This document shows, piece by piece, positions 1-5,797 of a stretch of DNA of 5,887 bases (position 1 is its first letter; every line of letters starts with the position of its first letter). The notes under the pieces are model-generated. The model made no database searches. It saw nothing but the letters and a program-made list of their open reading frames with translations, and was not told the origin of the DNA. The translations under genes were made by a program, and so were the position numbers. Source of the stretch: Ignavibacteria bacterium (lineage in GTDB: Bacteria > Bacteroidota > Ignavibacteria > Ignavibacteriales > Melioribacteraceae); NCBI GenBank assembly GCA_003233295.1, contig QILJ01000354.1, positions 1-5,887 of the forward strand, given 5' to 3'.

Positions 1-2
1 TC

Positions 3-140
3 AATTTATACGGACAAGATTACTATTGGTTAAAAGAAAAATTAAAAGAGGTACATTATCCCAGATATTTTATAAATGGATCATTTGAATCGGGAGAATC
101 TGTCTTCGAGATTAGTTTAATAAATGGAAATAATTTTTAG
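3..140 (+). CDS. C-terminal fragment of an unidentified protein (5' end outside window)
   Basis: One + strand frame is open from the window edge to a TAG stop, giving 45 residues that begin NLYGQDYYWLKEKLKEV and end SLINGNNF. The other two + strand frames hit stops within the first 90 bases. The residue mix (aromatics, Lys/Glu-rich helix-like start, then alternating hydrophobics suggesting a strand or two) looks like the end of a folded protein rather than random translation. I do not recognise the family, and the start and most of the protein lie outside the window. It runs towards the glycosidase-like gene on the opposite strand, with 103 bp between the two stops and no clear intrinsic terminator there. 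The coding call rests only on frame openness and plausible composition. Confidence 0.5.
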   Translation, partial: NLYGQDYYWLKEKLKEVHYPRYFINGSFESGESVFEISLINGNNF

Positions 141-243
141 ACTGATATTAGAATATCTGAAAAGCAGCATAGCGTTACAAAGGATTCATCTCAAAGCTCC
201 GCTAAAAATCATCAGGGAAATATTTAAGTTGTAATACTATATA
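141..243. other. Short convergent intergenic gap, no clear terminator
   Basis: This AT-rich gap separates two converging stop codons. It holds a small imperfect palindrome, GATATT-AG-AATATC, at 144-157. That could form at most a 5-bp stem with a 4-base loop and has no following U tract on either strand, so I do not call it a terminator. No small ORF with a ribosome binding site is apparent. Confidence 0.4.
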
Positions 244-1953
244 TTATTGAGCTTCCGGCGGTTTGATCGGCATGGAGTGAGCATTTTCCGCATGGTATAG
301 TTTTGTCAGTTCTGCAAATGCTGCTTTAAGTACTTCACCTTCCAGCTTACCGTTTCTTTGATAAAGTTCTTTGTCTATCAGAGCACGTAGATAAAAAATC
401 CGCCATCGCCAACTGCTGCGTACCCGAGGCGTTAAATGAATTTCTGCATTGCTAACGAGTTTAAAAGCTAGAATAGCACTATCATGAATATTGTTCCGAT
501 CATGGTTTTGTTCAAAAATTTTGACTACTTTCATCATTTCCGGTGCTACATCTGCTGAAAACTCGAACGATAAATATTCCCTCACCACATCTTCTGCTTT
601 ACGTTCTCGGTTCCAATAAAATCCTGCAATAATCGACTTATTTATATCTTCATAAATCCCTTCTGAATAAGGTGTGCCGCCGCTTGCCATATGTTTAATA
701 CGATTCCATAACTGCTGAAAATGCTCAGGAGCCGGATTACTACCATATCCTCCCCAAGGCGACATACCGAACATACTGATCTCCGGGAAGTTTAATAATG
801 GTAAATTACCGGGTACACCTTGTTCCAATATATATTTTGGAAAATAGTTATCGTGTCCGTCTGCCATAATATAATCTACCCAACTATTGTCCCGCTGCAG
901 ATATTTTTCCAGTCCGGTCCACTCGCCGTCGGGATTATTATCATCTTCATTTTCAAAGGACCATGTAGATAAAATAATTTTACTTTCAGGGAATTTTCTA
1001 TGGATAAGAGTTTCCATCTCTCTTGAAAGCTTTGGGAAACCTCGTCCGCCCCAAGGCCAGCATTGACTGCAGGCGCAGCCTCCTTCGTCATAAGGCCAAA
1101 ATATAAAATAATCCAGGGATATCTCTGCAAATTGATCCAAAAGATTGGAATACAGATCGAGAAGCATTTCTCGGGCTTCCGGTATGCTAGGACAAAGATT
1201 AACGCCATGATTTCCTCTTCGGTTGCCTGGTACTTTGGTTCCCCTTAATGAATCAGGCGTGGATTTATATCCCTGATTCACAGGCTGTATCAGACCAATT
1301 TGAAGACCGTACTTTTTAGCGCTTGCAAGAATTTCCTTGAATCTATTAAACCAAATCCGGGATGGTTCGCTCTGCAGATTATCGAATTGCCAGGTGGGAT
1401 AATGTATGAAGATAGTATTGTAACCCCAGAGACCAAGATCCTGAATATATTGAACTACTTCTTCAATTGGCGCTGCTTCATAAAAATTGTTAAAGTGTGT
1501 AGCTAAATAGATTCCTCGTACTGGATTATCCGGTGCGGAAGTACCTCGCCATGTGCCCGGGACAAATCCATCTTGGGTAAAACGCGATGAGCGTAGGAAT
1601 TTTCCGATGCCGAAAAGTACTCCTCTTGGATCACCTCCGCTAATACGAACTACTCCTAATTTTCCATCTTCGATTTGAAATATTTCGCTGCCGATACTTT
1701 TGTCAACCTTCAACTCAATGCTTAGGTCTATATTTCCGTGAGTTAAATGTACCGCATCGCATCGTTGTAATATCTGTCGCTCTAAAATTGACGCAATATT
1801 CCTAAGTTCGGATCCGGCATTCACAGGCAACACGATGTTAAATGTTTGAACATTTTGCTCACTTGTATGTGAACTGCCGTTCGGGAAAACGAGCACAAAA
1901 TTTAGAAGTGAAAATATTATAGAAAATACAATTTTTGGAATCGTTCTCATCAT
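244..1953 (-). CDS. Secreted glycoside-hydrolase-like protein (GH20/GH67-type N-domain plus TIM-barrel-like domain)
   Basis: The 569-residue product starts with a basic, hydrophobic export signal (about residues 1-27), so it should act in the periplasm or outside the cell. Residues about 38-135 resemble the alpha/beta domain preceding GH20 and GH67 barrels, including GDPRGVLFGIGKFLRSS at 107-123. A TIM-barrel-like region follows from PVRGIYLATHFNNFYEA (144-160) to about 447. Its best active-site candidate is WPYDEGGCACSQC (286-298), with adjacent Asp289 and Glu290 like the GH20 pair, next to Cys293, Cys295 and Cys298; Cys254 lies in a conserved-looking NLCPS. Other family-like blocks are NFPEISMFGMSPWGGYG (388-404) and YSEGIYEDINKS (429-440). 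The C-terminal 110 residues look helical. I recall similar uncharacterised proteins in Bacteroidota and Planctomycetes; the substrate is unknown. GAGG lies 3 bases before the first ATG and 6 before the second (1948-1950), so the second Met may be the true start. No frameshift is seen, and no other polysaccharide-use gene is visible nearby. Confidence 0.8.
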   Translation of the reverse strand: MMRTIPKIVFSIIFSLLNFVLVFPNGSSHTSEQNVQTFNIVLPVNAGSELRNIASILERQILQRCDAVHLTHGNIDLSIELKVDKSIGSEIFQIEDGKLGVVRISGGDPRGVLFGIGKFLRSSRFTQDGFVPGTWRGTSAPDNPVRGIYLATHFNNFYEAAPIEEVVQYIQDLGLWGYNTIFIHYPTWQFDNLQSEPSRIWFNRFKEILASAKKYGLQIGLIQPVNQGYKSTPDSLRGTKVPGNRRGNHGVNLCPSIPEAREMLLDLYSNLLDQFAEISLDYFIFWPYDEGGCACSQCWPWGGRGFPKLSREMETLIHRKFPESKIILSTWSFENEDDNNPDGEWTGLEKYLQRDNSWVDYIMADGHDNYFPKYILEQGVPGNLPLLNFPEISMFGMSPWGGYGSNPAPEHFQQLWNRIKHMASGGTPYSEGIYEDINKSIIAGFYWNRERKAEDVVREYLSFEFSADVAPEMMKVVKIFEQNHDRNNIHDSAILAFKLVSNAEIHLTPRVRSSWRWRIFYLRALIDKELYQRNGKLEGEVLKAAFAELTKLYHAENAHSMPIKPPEAQ

Positions 1954-1956
1954 TTA

Positions 1957-1960
1957 CCTC
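1957..1960 (-). promoter_or_regulatory. Ribosome binding site of the glycosidase-like gene
   Basis: The - strand reads AAGAGGTAAATGATGAG. GAGG sits 3 bases before the first ATG and 6 before the second. Usual Shine-Dalgarno spacing is about 5-9 bases, which favours the second ATG. The protein differs by a single Met either way. Confidence 0.6.
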
Positions 1961-1982
1961 TTGTATTGAAAGATGAATTAAA

Positions 1983-2007
1983 TAATAGAGTTCATGTAAT
2001 AGAGTTC
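1983..2007. repeat. Exact 11-bp direct repeat in the leader of the glycosidase-like gene
   Basis: TAATAGAGTTC occurs at 1983-1993 and again at 1997-2007, separated by ATG, giving a 14-bp period. It lies 30-54 bp upstream of the glycosidase-like start codon, just downstream of a weak candidate -10 element, which is where an operator or leader element could sit. It may equally be a small slippage duplication. Confidence 0.7.
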
Positions 2008-2011
2008 CTGC

Positions 2012-2040
2012 AAAATAAAACTAATTAAGTATTCTCGCAA
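2012..2040 (-). promoter_or_regulatory. Weak candidate sigma-70-type promoter for the glycosidase-like gene
   Basis: On the - strand TTGCGA (2035-2040) and TATTTT (2012-2017) are separated by 17 bp. Each matches its consensus hexamer at four of six positions. The position, about 60 bp before the start codon, is reasonable, but in DNA this AT-rich such matches are common by chance. Confidence 0.3.
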
Positions 2041-2122
2041 CAATCTTTGGTTAGTTTTAAGATTAGGTAAACATTAAGTTGTGTAAGCCAGCAATATTTT
2101 TTACAATTCATAAATTGAAGAT

Positions 2123-2158
2123 AAAAAAAGCCCGGAATAAATATCTGGACTATTTTTT
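2123..2158 (-). terminator. Imperfect terminator-like hairpin (distal)
   Basis: On the - strand AGTCCAG (2145-2151) and CCGGGCT (2129-2135) form a 7-position stem with one wobble and one mismatch around a 9-base AT loop, followed by a T tract (2123-2128). An A run at 2153-2158 could extend the stem past a one-base bulge. On the + strand the same hairpin is followed by a short T run, so it could work both ways. It lies downstream of the tRNA on the same strand and would shield the glycosidase-like gene from readthrough. Confidence 0.5.
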
Positions 2159-2163
2159 ATAAG

Positions 2164-2193
2164 TGGGGGCAGTCCGCCGTTCCGGATTGAACC
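2164..2193. other. GC-rich island between two hairpins, possible degenerate RNA gene
   Basis: This stretch is strikingly GC-rich compared with its AT-rich flanks and has no ORF. On the - strand it contains GGTTCAATCC (2184-2193), which resembles the T loop of a tRNA, followed by a C-rich end. A proper T stem does not form: with a 7-base loop only two of five positions pair normally, with one wobble. No matching acceptor or anticodon arm is visible upstream. It may be a decayed tRNA 3' half, part of a small RNA, or neither. Confidence 0.25.
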
Positions 2194-2210
2194 AATACCA
2201 ATTTAAAATA

Positions 2211-2241
2211 AAAAAACCCAGACAAAAAGCCTGGGTTTTTT
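2211..2241 (-). terminator. Intrinsic terminator of the initiator tRNA gene (bidirectional shape)
   Basis: CCCAG (2217-2221) and CTGGG (2231-2235) pair perfectly around a 9-base loop. The stem is bordered by an A run (2211-2216) and a T run (2236-2241), which can also pair. Read on the - strand, it begins 9 bases past the tRNA 3' end and ends in a U tract, a textbook Rho-independent terminator. The symmetry means it could also stop + strand transcripts. Confidence 0.85.
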
Positions 2242-2249
2242 ATATCTTG

Positions 2250-2322
<73 letters not shown>

Positions 2323-2341
2323 ATGTAAAATTTGAATATTA

Positions 2342-2370
2342 AATATATACTTTGGCACGATAAATGTCAA
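2342..2370 (-). promoter_or_regulatory. Strong sigma-70-type promoter of the initiator tRNA
   Basis: On the - strand a perfect TTGACA -35 box (2365-2370) is followed after exactly 17 bp by TATATT (2342-2347), matching five of six positions of the -10 consensus. The -10 box ends 19 bases before the first tRNA base, leaving room for a short leader of about a dozen bases for RNase P to remove. This quality suits a stable RNA gene. Confidence 0.85.
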
Positions 2371-2398
2371 ATATTTGTAGCAAAATAACTATTTTACG

Positions 2399-2404
2399 TA
2401 TATT
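2399..2404 (+). promoter_or_regulatory. Tentative -10 element for recN
   Basis: TATATT lies 62 bases upstream of the recN start codon. The best partner 18 bp upstream is TTGTAG (2375-2380), which matches the -35 consensus at only three positions, so this is a weak call in AT-rich DNA. Two short inverted repeats lie between it and the gene: TTGA-N7-TCAA around 2407-2421, and TTTAC-CA-GTAAA at 2443-2454. Neither matches a LexA box I know. Confidence 0.25.
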
Positions 2405-2466
2405 TTGTTGAGAGAATATCAATTTTTATTAAAATGGAAATATTTACCAGTAAAAGTAGGTGAATT

Positions 2467-4176
2467 ATGCTTATTTCGTTGTTAGTTAAGGATTATGCGT
2501 TAATTGAAAATATAGGTGTAGAATTCCAAAAGGGACTAAATATCATAACCGGTGAAACAGGTGCCGGTAAGTCAATTTTAATTGATGCAATGGGTTTATT
2601 GCTCGGTGAGCGTGCATCCACACAAGTTGTTAGAAAAGGCGCAAATAAATCTGTTGTTGAAGGTGTTTTCAGTGTTGCTAATAATCCAAAAGTGGAAAAA
2701 CTTCTTTCTGAAAATGATATTGATCATTATGATGAATTAATTGTCCGACGGGAAGTTTCCTTAAAAGGTTCAAACAGATGCTTCTTGAATGACACCCCAA
2801 CTTCACTTGCATTGTTGAAAGATATTGGAAACTTGTTAATTGATCTTCACGGACAGCATGAGCATCAGTCACTATTAAGGAGCTCAACTCATATTGATTA
2901 TCTTGATGAATTTGCCGAGATCGATCCTCTTTTACATGAATATAAAGAATACCATCAGCAGTTATCAGAAATAGCTAAAGAACTTTATCTTTTGAAGAAT
3001 AAAGAGCGAGCGCTTAAAGATGAACGTGATGCTTATGAATTTCAGATGAAAGAGATCGATGCAGTTTCGCCGCAGCTTGGTGAAGAGGAAACGATCAAGG
3101 AAGAACTCAATCTTCTGGAACATTCGGAAAAACTTCTTCATCTTACAAATAAAATATATGCCTTGGCTTATGAGGATGAATTTTCAACTCACGATAACCT
3201 TGTTAGTATACAGAAAAGTTTAGAGGAACTTTCCGAGATCGATAAGGCTTTCGGTGAGAAAGCAAGTGAAGTTGAATCGGCAATTGCAATTGTAAATGAT
3301 ATATCCGACTTTGTGCGCAGCTACAGGGAAAGAGTGGATAATGATCCTGATAAACTTGATTCGTTACGTGAAAGATTGGGCGCGTTGAGCCTGCTGAAGA
3401 AAAGATACGGCGGCACATTGGATAAAGTGATTGAACACAGAGAAAATATCGGTAAGGAATTTGAAATTGCAAATAACTATAACGAAAAAATTGAAAAGCT
3501 GGAAAAAGAATTAGCAAATGTACGAAACAAAAGCGGAGAAATTGCTAAAAAAATATCTGAAGAACGAAAAGTTGTGGCAAACAAGATTCGGCTGGAAGTG
3601 GTAGAAGAATTAAAAGAACTTGGAATTCCGGATTCTGATTTCCAAGTCAATATCAGAAATGTAAAAGCAAATGACAGCGCAGCGAATTTCATCTTAGTTG
3701 ACGGTGAGAAATATAAATTCAACGCAAAGGGTTTTGATGAAATAGAATTTCTGATTTCTACTAATCCTGGTGAAGATATGAAACCGTTATCCAAAGTGGC
3801 TTCGGGTGGAGAAGTTTCAAGAATAATGTTAGCGCTAAAAACAATTCTTGCAAAAAATGATAAACTTCCATTATTAATATTTGATGAGATCGATACCGGT
3901 GTAAGCGGACGAATTGCTCAAAAGGTTGGAAATGGATTGAAGGCATTATCAAGGTATCATCAAATAATTGCAATAACTCATCTACCGCAGATAGCCGGAC
4001 TATCTGATCAGCATTTTGCGGTTGAAAAGAAATCAATAGGTACTCGGGTTGTAAGTTCTATTCGTCCGCTTGAAGATGAAGAAAAGGTAAATGAGGTAGC
4101 TAAGTTAATAAGCGGGGAAGATGTTACCGAAGCCAGTATAGAGAGTGCAAAAGAATTAATGGGAATTGATGCCTAA
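2467..4176 (+). CDS. recN: DNA repair protein RecN
   Basis: RecN is a cytoplasmic SMC-like ATPase that acts early in repair of double-strand breaks, helping to hold or pair DNA for RecA-dependent recombination. The 569-residue product is close to the family's usual length of about 550-570 and looks intact. The N-terminal head has Walker A GETGAGKS at 29-36 and the family block DLHGQHEHQSL at 127-137. Residues about 155-380 are Glu/Lys/Leu-rich and fit the antiparallel coiled coil, shorter than in true SMC proteins. The C-terminal head has the ABC signature SGGEVSR (446-452), Walker B LLIFDEIDTGVSG (469-481) with catalytic Glu474, and the His-switch region AITHLPQIA (502-510). AGGTGA lies just before the ATG and supports this start. 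In many bacteria recN is SOS-induced; no recognisable LexA site is visible here. It is divergent from the tRNA and followed by a 129-bp gap, so it is probably monocistronic. Confidence 0.97.
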   Translation: MLISLLVKDYALIENIGVEFQKGLNIITGETGAGKSILIDAMGLLLGERASTQVVRKGANKSVVEGVFSVANNPKVEKLLSENDIDHYDELIVRREVSLKGSNRCFLNDTPTSLALLKDIGNLLIDLHGQHEHQSLLRSSTHIDYLDEFAEIDPLLHEYKEYHQQLSEIAKELYLLKNKERALKDERDAYEFQMKEIDAVSPQLGEEETIKEELNLLEHSEKLLHLTNKIYALAYEDEFSTHDNLVSIQKSLEELSEIDKAFGEKASEVESAIAIVNDISDFVRSYRERVDNDPDKLDSLRERLGALSLLKKRYGGTLDKVIEHRENIGKEFEIANNYNEKIEKLEKELANVRNKSGEIAKKISEERKVVANKIRLEVVEELKELGIPDSDFQVNIRNVKANDSAANFILVDGEKYKFNAKGFDEIEFLISTNPGEDMKPLSKVASGGEVSRIMLALKTILAKNDKLPLLIFDEIDTGVSGRIAQKVGNGLKALSRYHQIIAITHLPQIAGLSDQHFAVEKKSIGTRVVSSIRPLEDEEKVNEVAKLISGEDVTEASIESAKELMGIDA

Positions 4177-4201
4177 AAACGTGGAATTACTAAAAATACT
4201 T

Positions 4202-4222
4202 CACAGTGATTTATCTCACAGT
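4202..4222. repeat. Short direct repeat after recN
   Basis: CACAGT occurs at 4202-4207 and 4217-4222. A weak GTGA/TCAC stem (4 bp) can form between the copies, but there is no U tract directly after it, so this is not a convincing recN terminator. Function unknown, possibly chance. Confidence 0.25.
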
Positions 4223-4245
4223 TAATATTTAAATGATTCTTTTTA

Positions 4246-4251
4246 TTGACA
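4246..4251 (+). promoter_or_regulatory. Possible -35 box for the barrel/lipoprotein operon
   Basis: A perfect TTGACA lies 54 bases upstream of the barrel protein's start codon. No good -10 hexamer follows at 16-18 bp (GAATTT at 17 bp is poor); TTATGA and TATATT occur only at 21 and 30 bp. A promoter in this gap is expected, but the exact site is not settled. Confidence 0.3.
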
Positions 4252-4293
4252 TTTGTTAAAGTATTTCGGAATTTATGAGTATATATTCAATAA

Positions 4294-4299
4294 GGGAGG
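4294..4299 (+). promoter_or_regulatory. Strong ribosome binding site of the barrel protein
   Basis: GGGAGG sits 6 bases before the ATG at 4306, near-ideal complementarity and spacing, which fixes the start. Its strength suggests an abundant product, as is common for outer membrane proteins. Confidence 0.8.
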
Positions 4300-4305
4300 T
4301 ATAGC

Positions 4306-5184
4306 ATGAATAAACTTTTAATGTTTGTTCTTTTTCTAGTTTTTACGGGTATTTCGTCTGCACAAATAGGGGATAAATTGACACAACTTCCGCCTTCGGA
4401 GGTTCAAAAATATGCAACACCTTTAGCTACATGGTCAGGAACATATTTTAACTCCGGCGGATATTACACAGCCAAAGTATCCAAAACATTTGGATTTAAA
4501 CTAAGTTTAGTTGGCATGATGATTTTTATACCGGATGATCAAATGACTTTTAACGTTCATCCATATGACGGTTATACTGGAAGTGAAAAATCAGCTACCT
4601 TTTTTGGTGATAAAGGTTCATCCATAATGGGTAGTGGAGGATTTATAATTTACCCTCCCGGTCTTAACATGAGTACAGTTTATGCCGGTATACCGCAAAT
4701 TGCATTAAGTTTTTTCGGGGTTGAAGGAATGCTCAGGTATTTCCCAAAATTAAAGATCAACGACGTGGAAGTCGATCTTTTAGGTTGGGGATTAAAATAT
4801 AACTTCAGTCAATTGATACCAGGTTTGCCACTGGATATTGCTGTTCAAATTTTATCTAATAATTTTGAGCTTAACCATCCAAATGCTGATATCAAAACAT
4901 CAAACTTTGCGGTTAATGTTCACGCTAGTAAGGAATTTGGGAATCTCATAGTTTATGGAGGTCTCCAATATGAAACCACAGCAATGGATTTGGATTATAC
5001 TTTTAACGGTTTAGGATTTCCCGGTATAACACCTGACGATAGAGTTAGTATTTCAATGGATGGCGATAACAACATGAGATTAACATTTGGTGCAGCAGTA
5101 AAAATTGCAGTATTAGTACTAAATGTCGATTACAACATTGGAAGTCAGAACGCCCTTGTTGGGGGCATAAACTTTGAATTTTAA
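4306..5184 (+). CDS. Predicted outer membrane beta-barrel protein (DUF6588-like)
   Basis: The 292-residue product has a Sec signal peptide: Lys at 3, a hydrophobic core at 4-15 and a likely cleavage after Ala19 in SSAQ. The rest has no transmembrane helix; it shows alternating hydrophobic/polar, Gly- and aromatic-rich strands and ends in ...GGINFEF, with the terminal Phe typical of barrels recognised by the BAM machinery. The early segment YATPLATWSGTYFNSGGYY (36-54) followed by TAKV resembles what I recall of DUF6588 proteins of Bacteroidota and Ignavibacteria, in which a 'PL...G...NSG.Y.TA' pattern precedes the barrel; this match is from memory. Strand-like later segments include VDLLGWGLKYNFSQLI (156-171), LDIAVQILSNNFEL (176-189) and LRLTFGAAV-type repeats near 258-280. 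The substrate or role is unknown. It lies 16 bp upstream of a lipoprotein gene and is probably cotranscribed with it. Alternatives are a transporter of hydrophobic compounds or a structural barrel. Confidence 0.75.
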   Translation: MNKLLMFVLFLVFTGISSAQIGDKLTQLPPSEVQKYATPLATWSGTYFNSGGYYTAKVSKTFGFKLSLVGMMIFIPDDQMTFNVHPYDGYTGSEKSATFFGDKGSSIMGSGGFIIYPPGLNMSTVYAGIPQIALSFFGVEGMLRYFPKLKINDVEVDLLGWGLKYNFSQLIPGLPLDIAVQILSNNFELNHPNADIKTSNFAVNVHASKEFGNLIVYGGLQYETTAMDLDYTFNGLGFPGITPDDRVSISMDGDNNMRLTFGAAVKIAVLVLNVDYNIGSQNALVGGINFEF

Positions 5185-5188
5185 AAAA

Positions 5189-5192
5189 GGAG
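5189..5192 (+). promoter_or_regulatory. Ribosome binding site that sets the lipoprotein start
   Basis: GGAG within AAAAAAGGAGAAATAAAG lies 8 bases before the ATG at 5201. It supports that ATG over the in-frame TTG at 5174, which overlaps the upstream gene and would add nine charged residues ahead of the signal peptide. Confidence 0.8.
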
Positions 5193-5200
5193 AAATAAAG

Positions 5201-5758
5201 ATGAAAAAAACAACAAAAATAATTATAATTGTGGCATTATTTTCTTCATTAGCGATATTTAGTGGTTGTGATAAACTTGGAAATATACCTCTGAACGTTC
5301 CAATTCCAGTTGAATTTACATTAAACGGATCAGAAACTTCTGCTCAAGAGACAGTAACTTTTTGTCTCAATCAGCATCAGGAATGGAATGATAATAAAGA
5401 TAAGATCCAATCGGTTAAATTTCTTTCCGCTGCTTATTGGACTCTTGATTATTCCCCATCTGCTCTAAAAGGAACAATTAATGCCGCTTTGAAAGACAAA
5501 AATGGTCTTACACTTTTATCGATCAATTTACCAAATGTTTCACCTGGTGATTATATAACAGATGGTTACAAAATTGAATTAACTAAAGATGAATTGGATG
5601 CTTTTAATGCATACCTTGATAATCTACAGGAAGACCCTAGCTGTTCTATTCCTACATTTACTGCAGAAGTAAGTGTGACTAATGTAACGGGTGGAACTCC
5701 TTATACAATTCATGGCAAAGTTGAACTGATTTTAGAAGCAGAAGTTTCTACTAACTGA
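5201..5758 (+). CDS. Small predicted lipoprotein of unknown function
   Basis: From the ATG at 5201 the product is 185 residues. It has a lipoprotein signal: basic MKKTTK, a hydrophobic core IIIIVALFSSLAIF and a lipobox-like FSGC with Cys23 as the lipidated residue. The Phe at -3 departs from the usual Leu but fits relaxed lipoboxes of this group. The mature part opens with a Pro-rich linker (NIPLNVPIPVEF, 28-39), then strand-rich sequence suggesting a beta-sandwich, with a helix-like stretch at about 128-143 (LTKDELDAFNAYLDNL) and a final strand HGKVELILEAEVS. Cys55 and Cys148 could form a disulfide after export. I do not recognise the family. The gene starts 16 bp after the barrel protein's stop and ends before a hairpin, so the two likely form an operon, and the lipoprotein may be an accessory or plug-like partner at the outer membrane. 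That partnership is inferred from context only. Confidence 0.75.
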   Translation: MKKTTKIIIIVALFSSLAIFSGCDKLGNIPLNVPIPVEFTLNGSETSAQETVTFCLNQHQEWNDNKDKIQSVKFLSAAYWTLDYSPSALKGTINAALKDKNGLTLLSINLPNVSPGDYITDGYKIELTKDELDAFNAYLDNLQEDPSCSIPTFTAEVSVTNVTGGTPYTIHGKVELILEAEVSTN

Positions 5759-5771
5759 TTATTTTATTAAA

Positions 5772-5797
5772 AGTGAGGGATTGAAAAATCCCTCACT
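5772..5797 (+). terminator. Perfect 11-bp hairpin after the barrel/lipoprotein operon
   Basis: AGTGAGGGATT (5772-5782) pairs perfectly with AATCCCTCACT (5787-5797) around a GAAA loop, 13 bases after the lipoprotein stop. On the + strand it is followed by AATACTTT rather than a clean U tract, so it is either a terminator with a poor tract or a 3' stabilising hairpin. On the - strand it would be followed by TTTTAATAAAAT, a better tract, so it may also stop a convergent transcript. Confidence 0.7.

Noticed and set aside
144..157. Palindrome GATATT-AG-AATATC as a terminator for the converging genes
   Set aside because: It makes only a short AT stem with no U tract on either strand; such palindromes are common by chance in AT-rich DNA.
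876..1208. Open frames on either strand inside the glycosidase-like gene
   Set aside because: They lie wholly within a gene with clear domain structure, lack ribosome binding sites, and their translations resemble no protein family.
2164..2203. A second functional tRNA downstream of tRNA-fMet
   Set aside because: Only a T-loop-like GGTTCAATCC is present. The T stem has mismatches, and there are no acceptor, D or anticodon arms, so it is kept only as a possible remnant.
2678..4036. Antisense open frames within recN
   Set aside because: They are shadows of the well-conserved recN reading frame, with low-complexity translations and no start signals.
5174..5200. TTG start for the lipoprotein gene overlapping the end of the barrel gene
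   Set aside because: It has no ribosome binding site, and it would put nine extra residues before a standard lipoprotein signal peptide. The ATG at 5201 has GGAG at ideal spacing.
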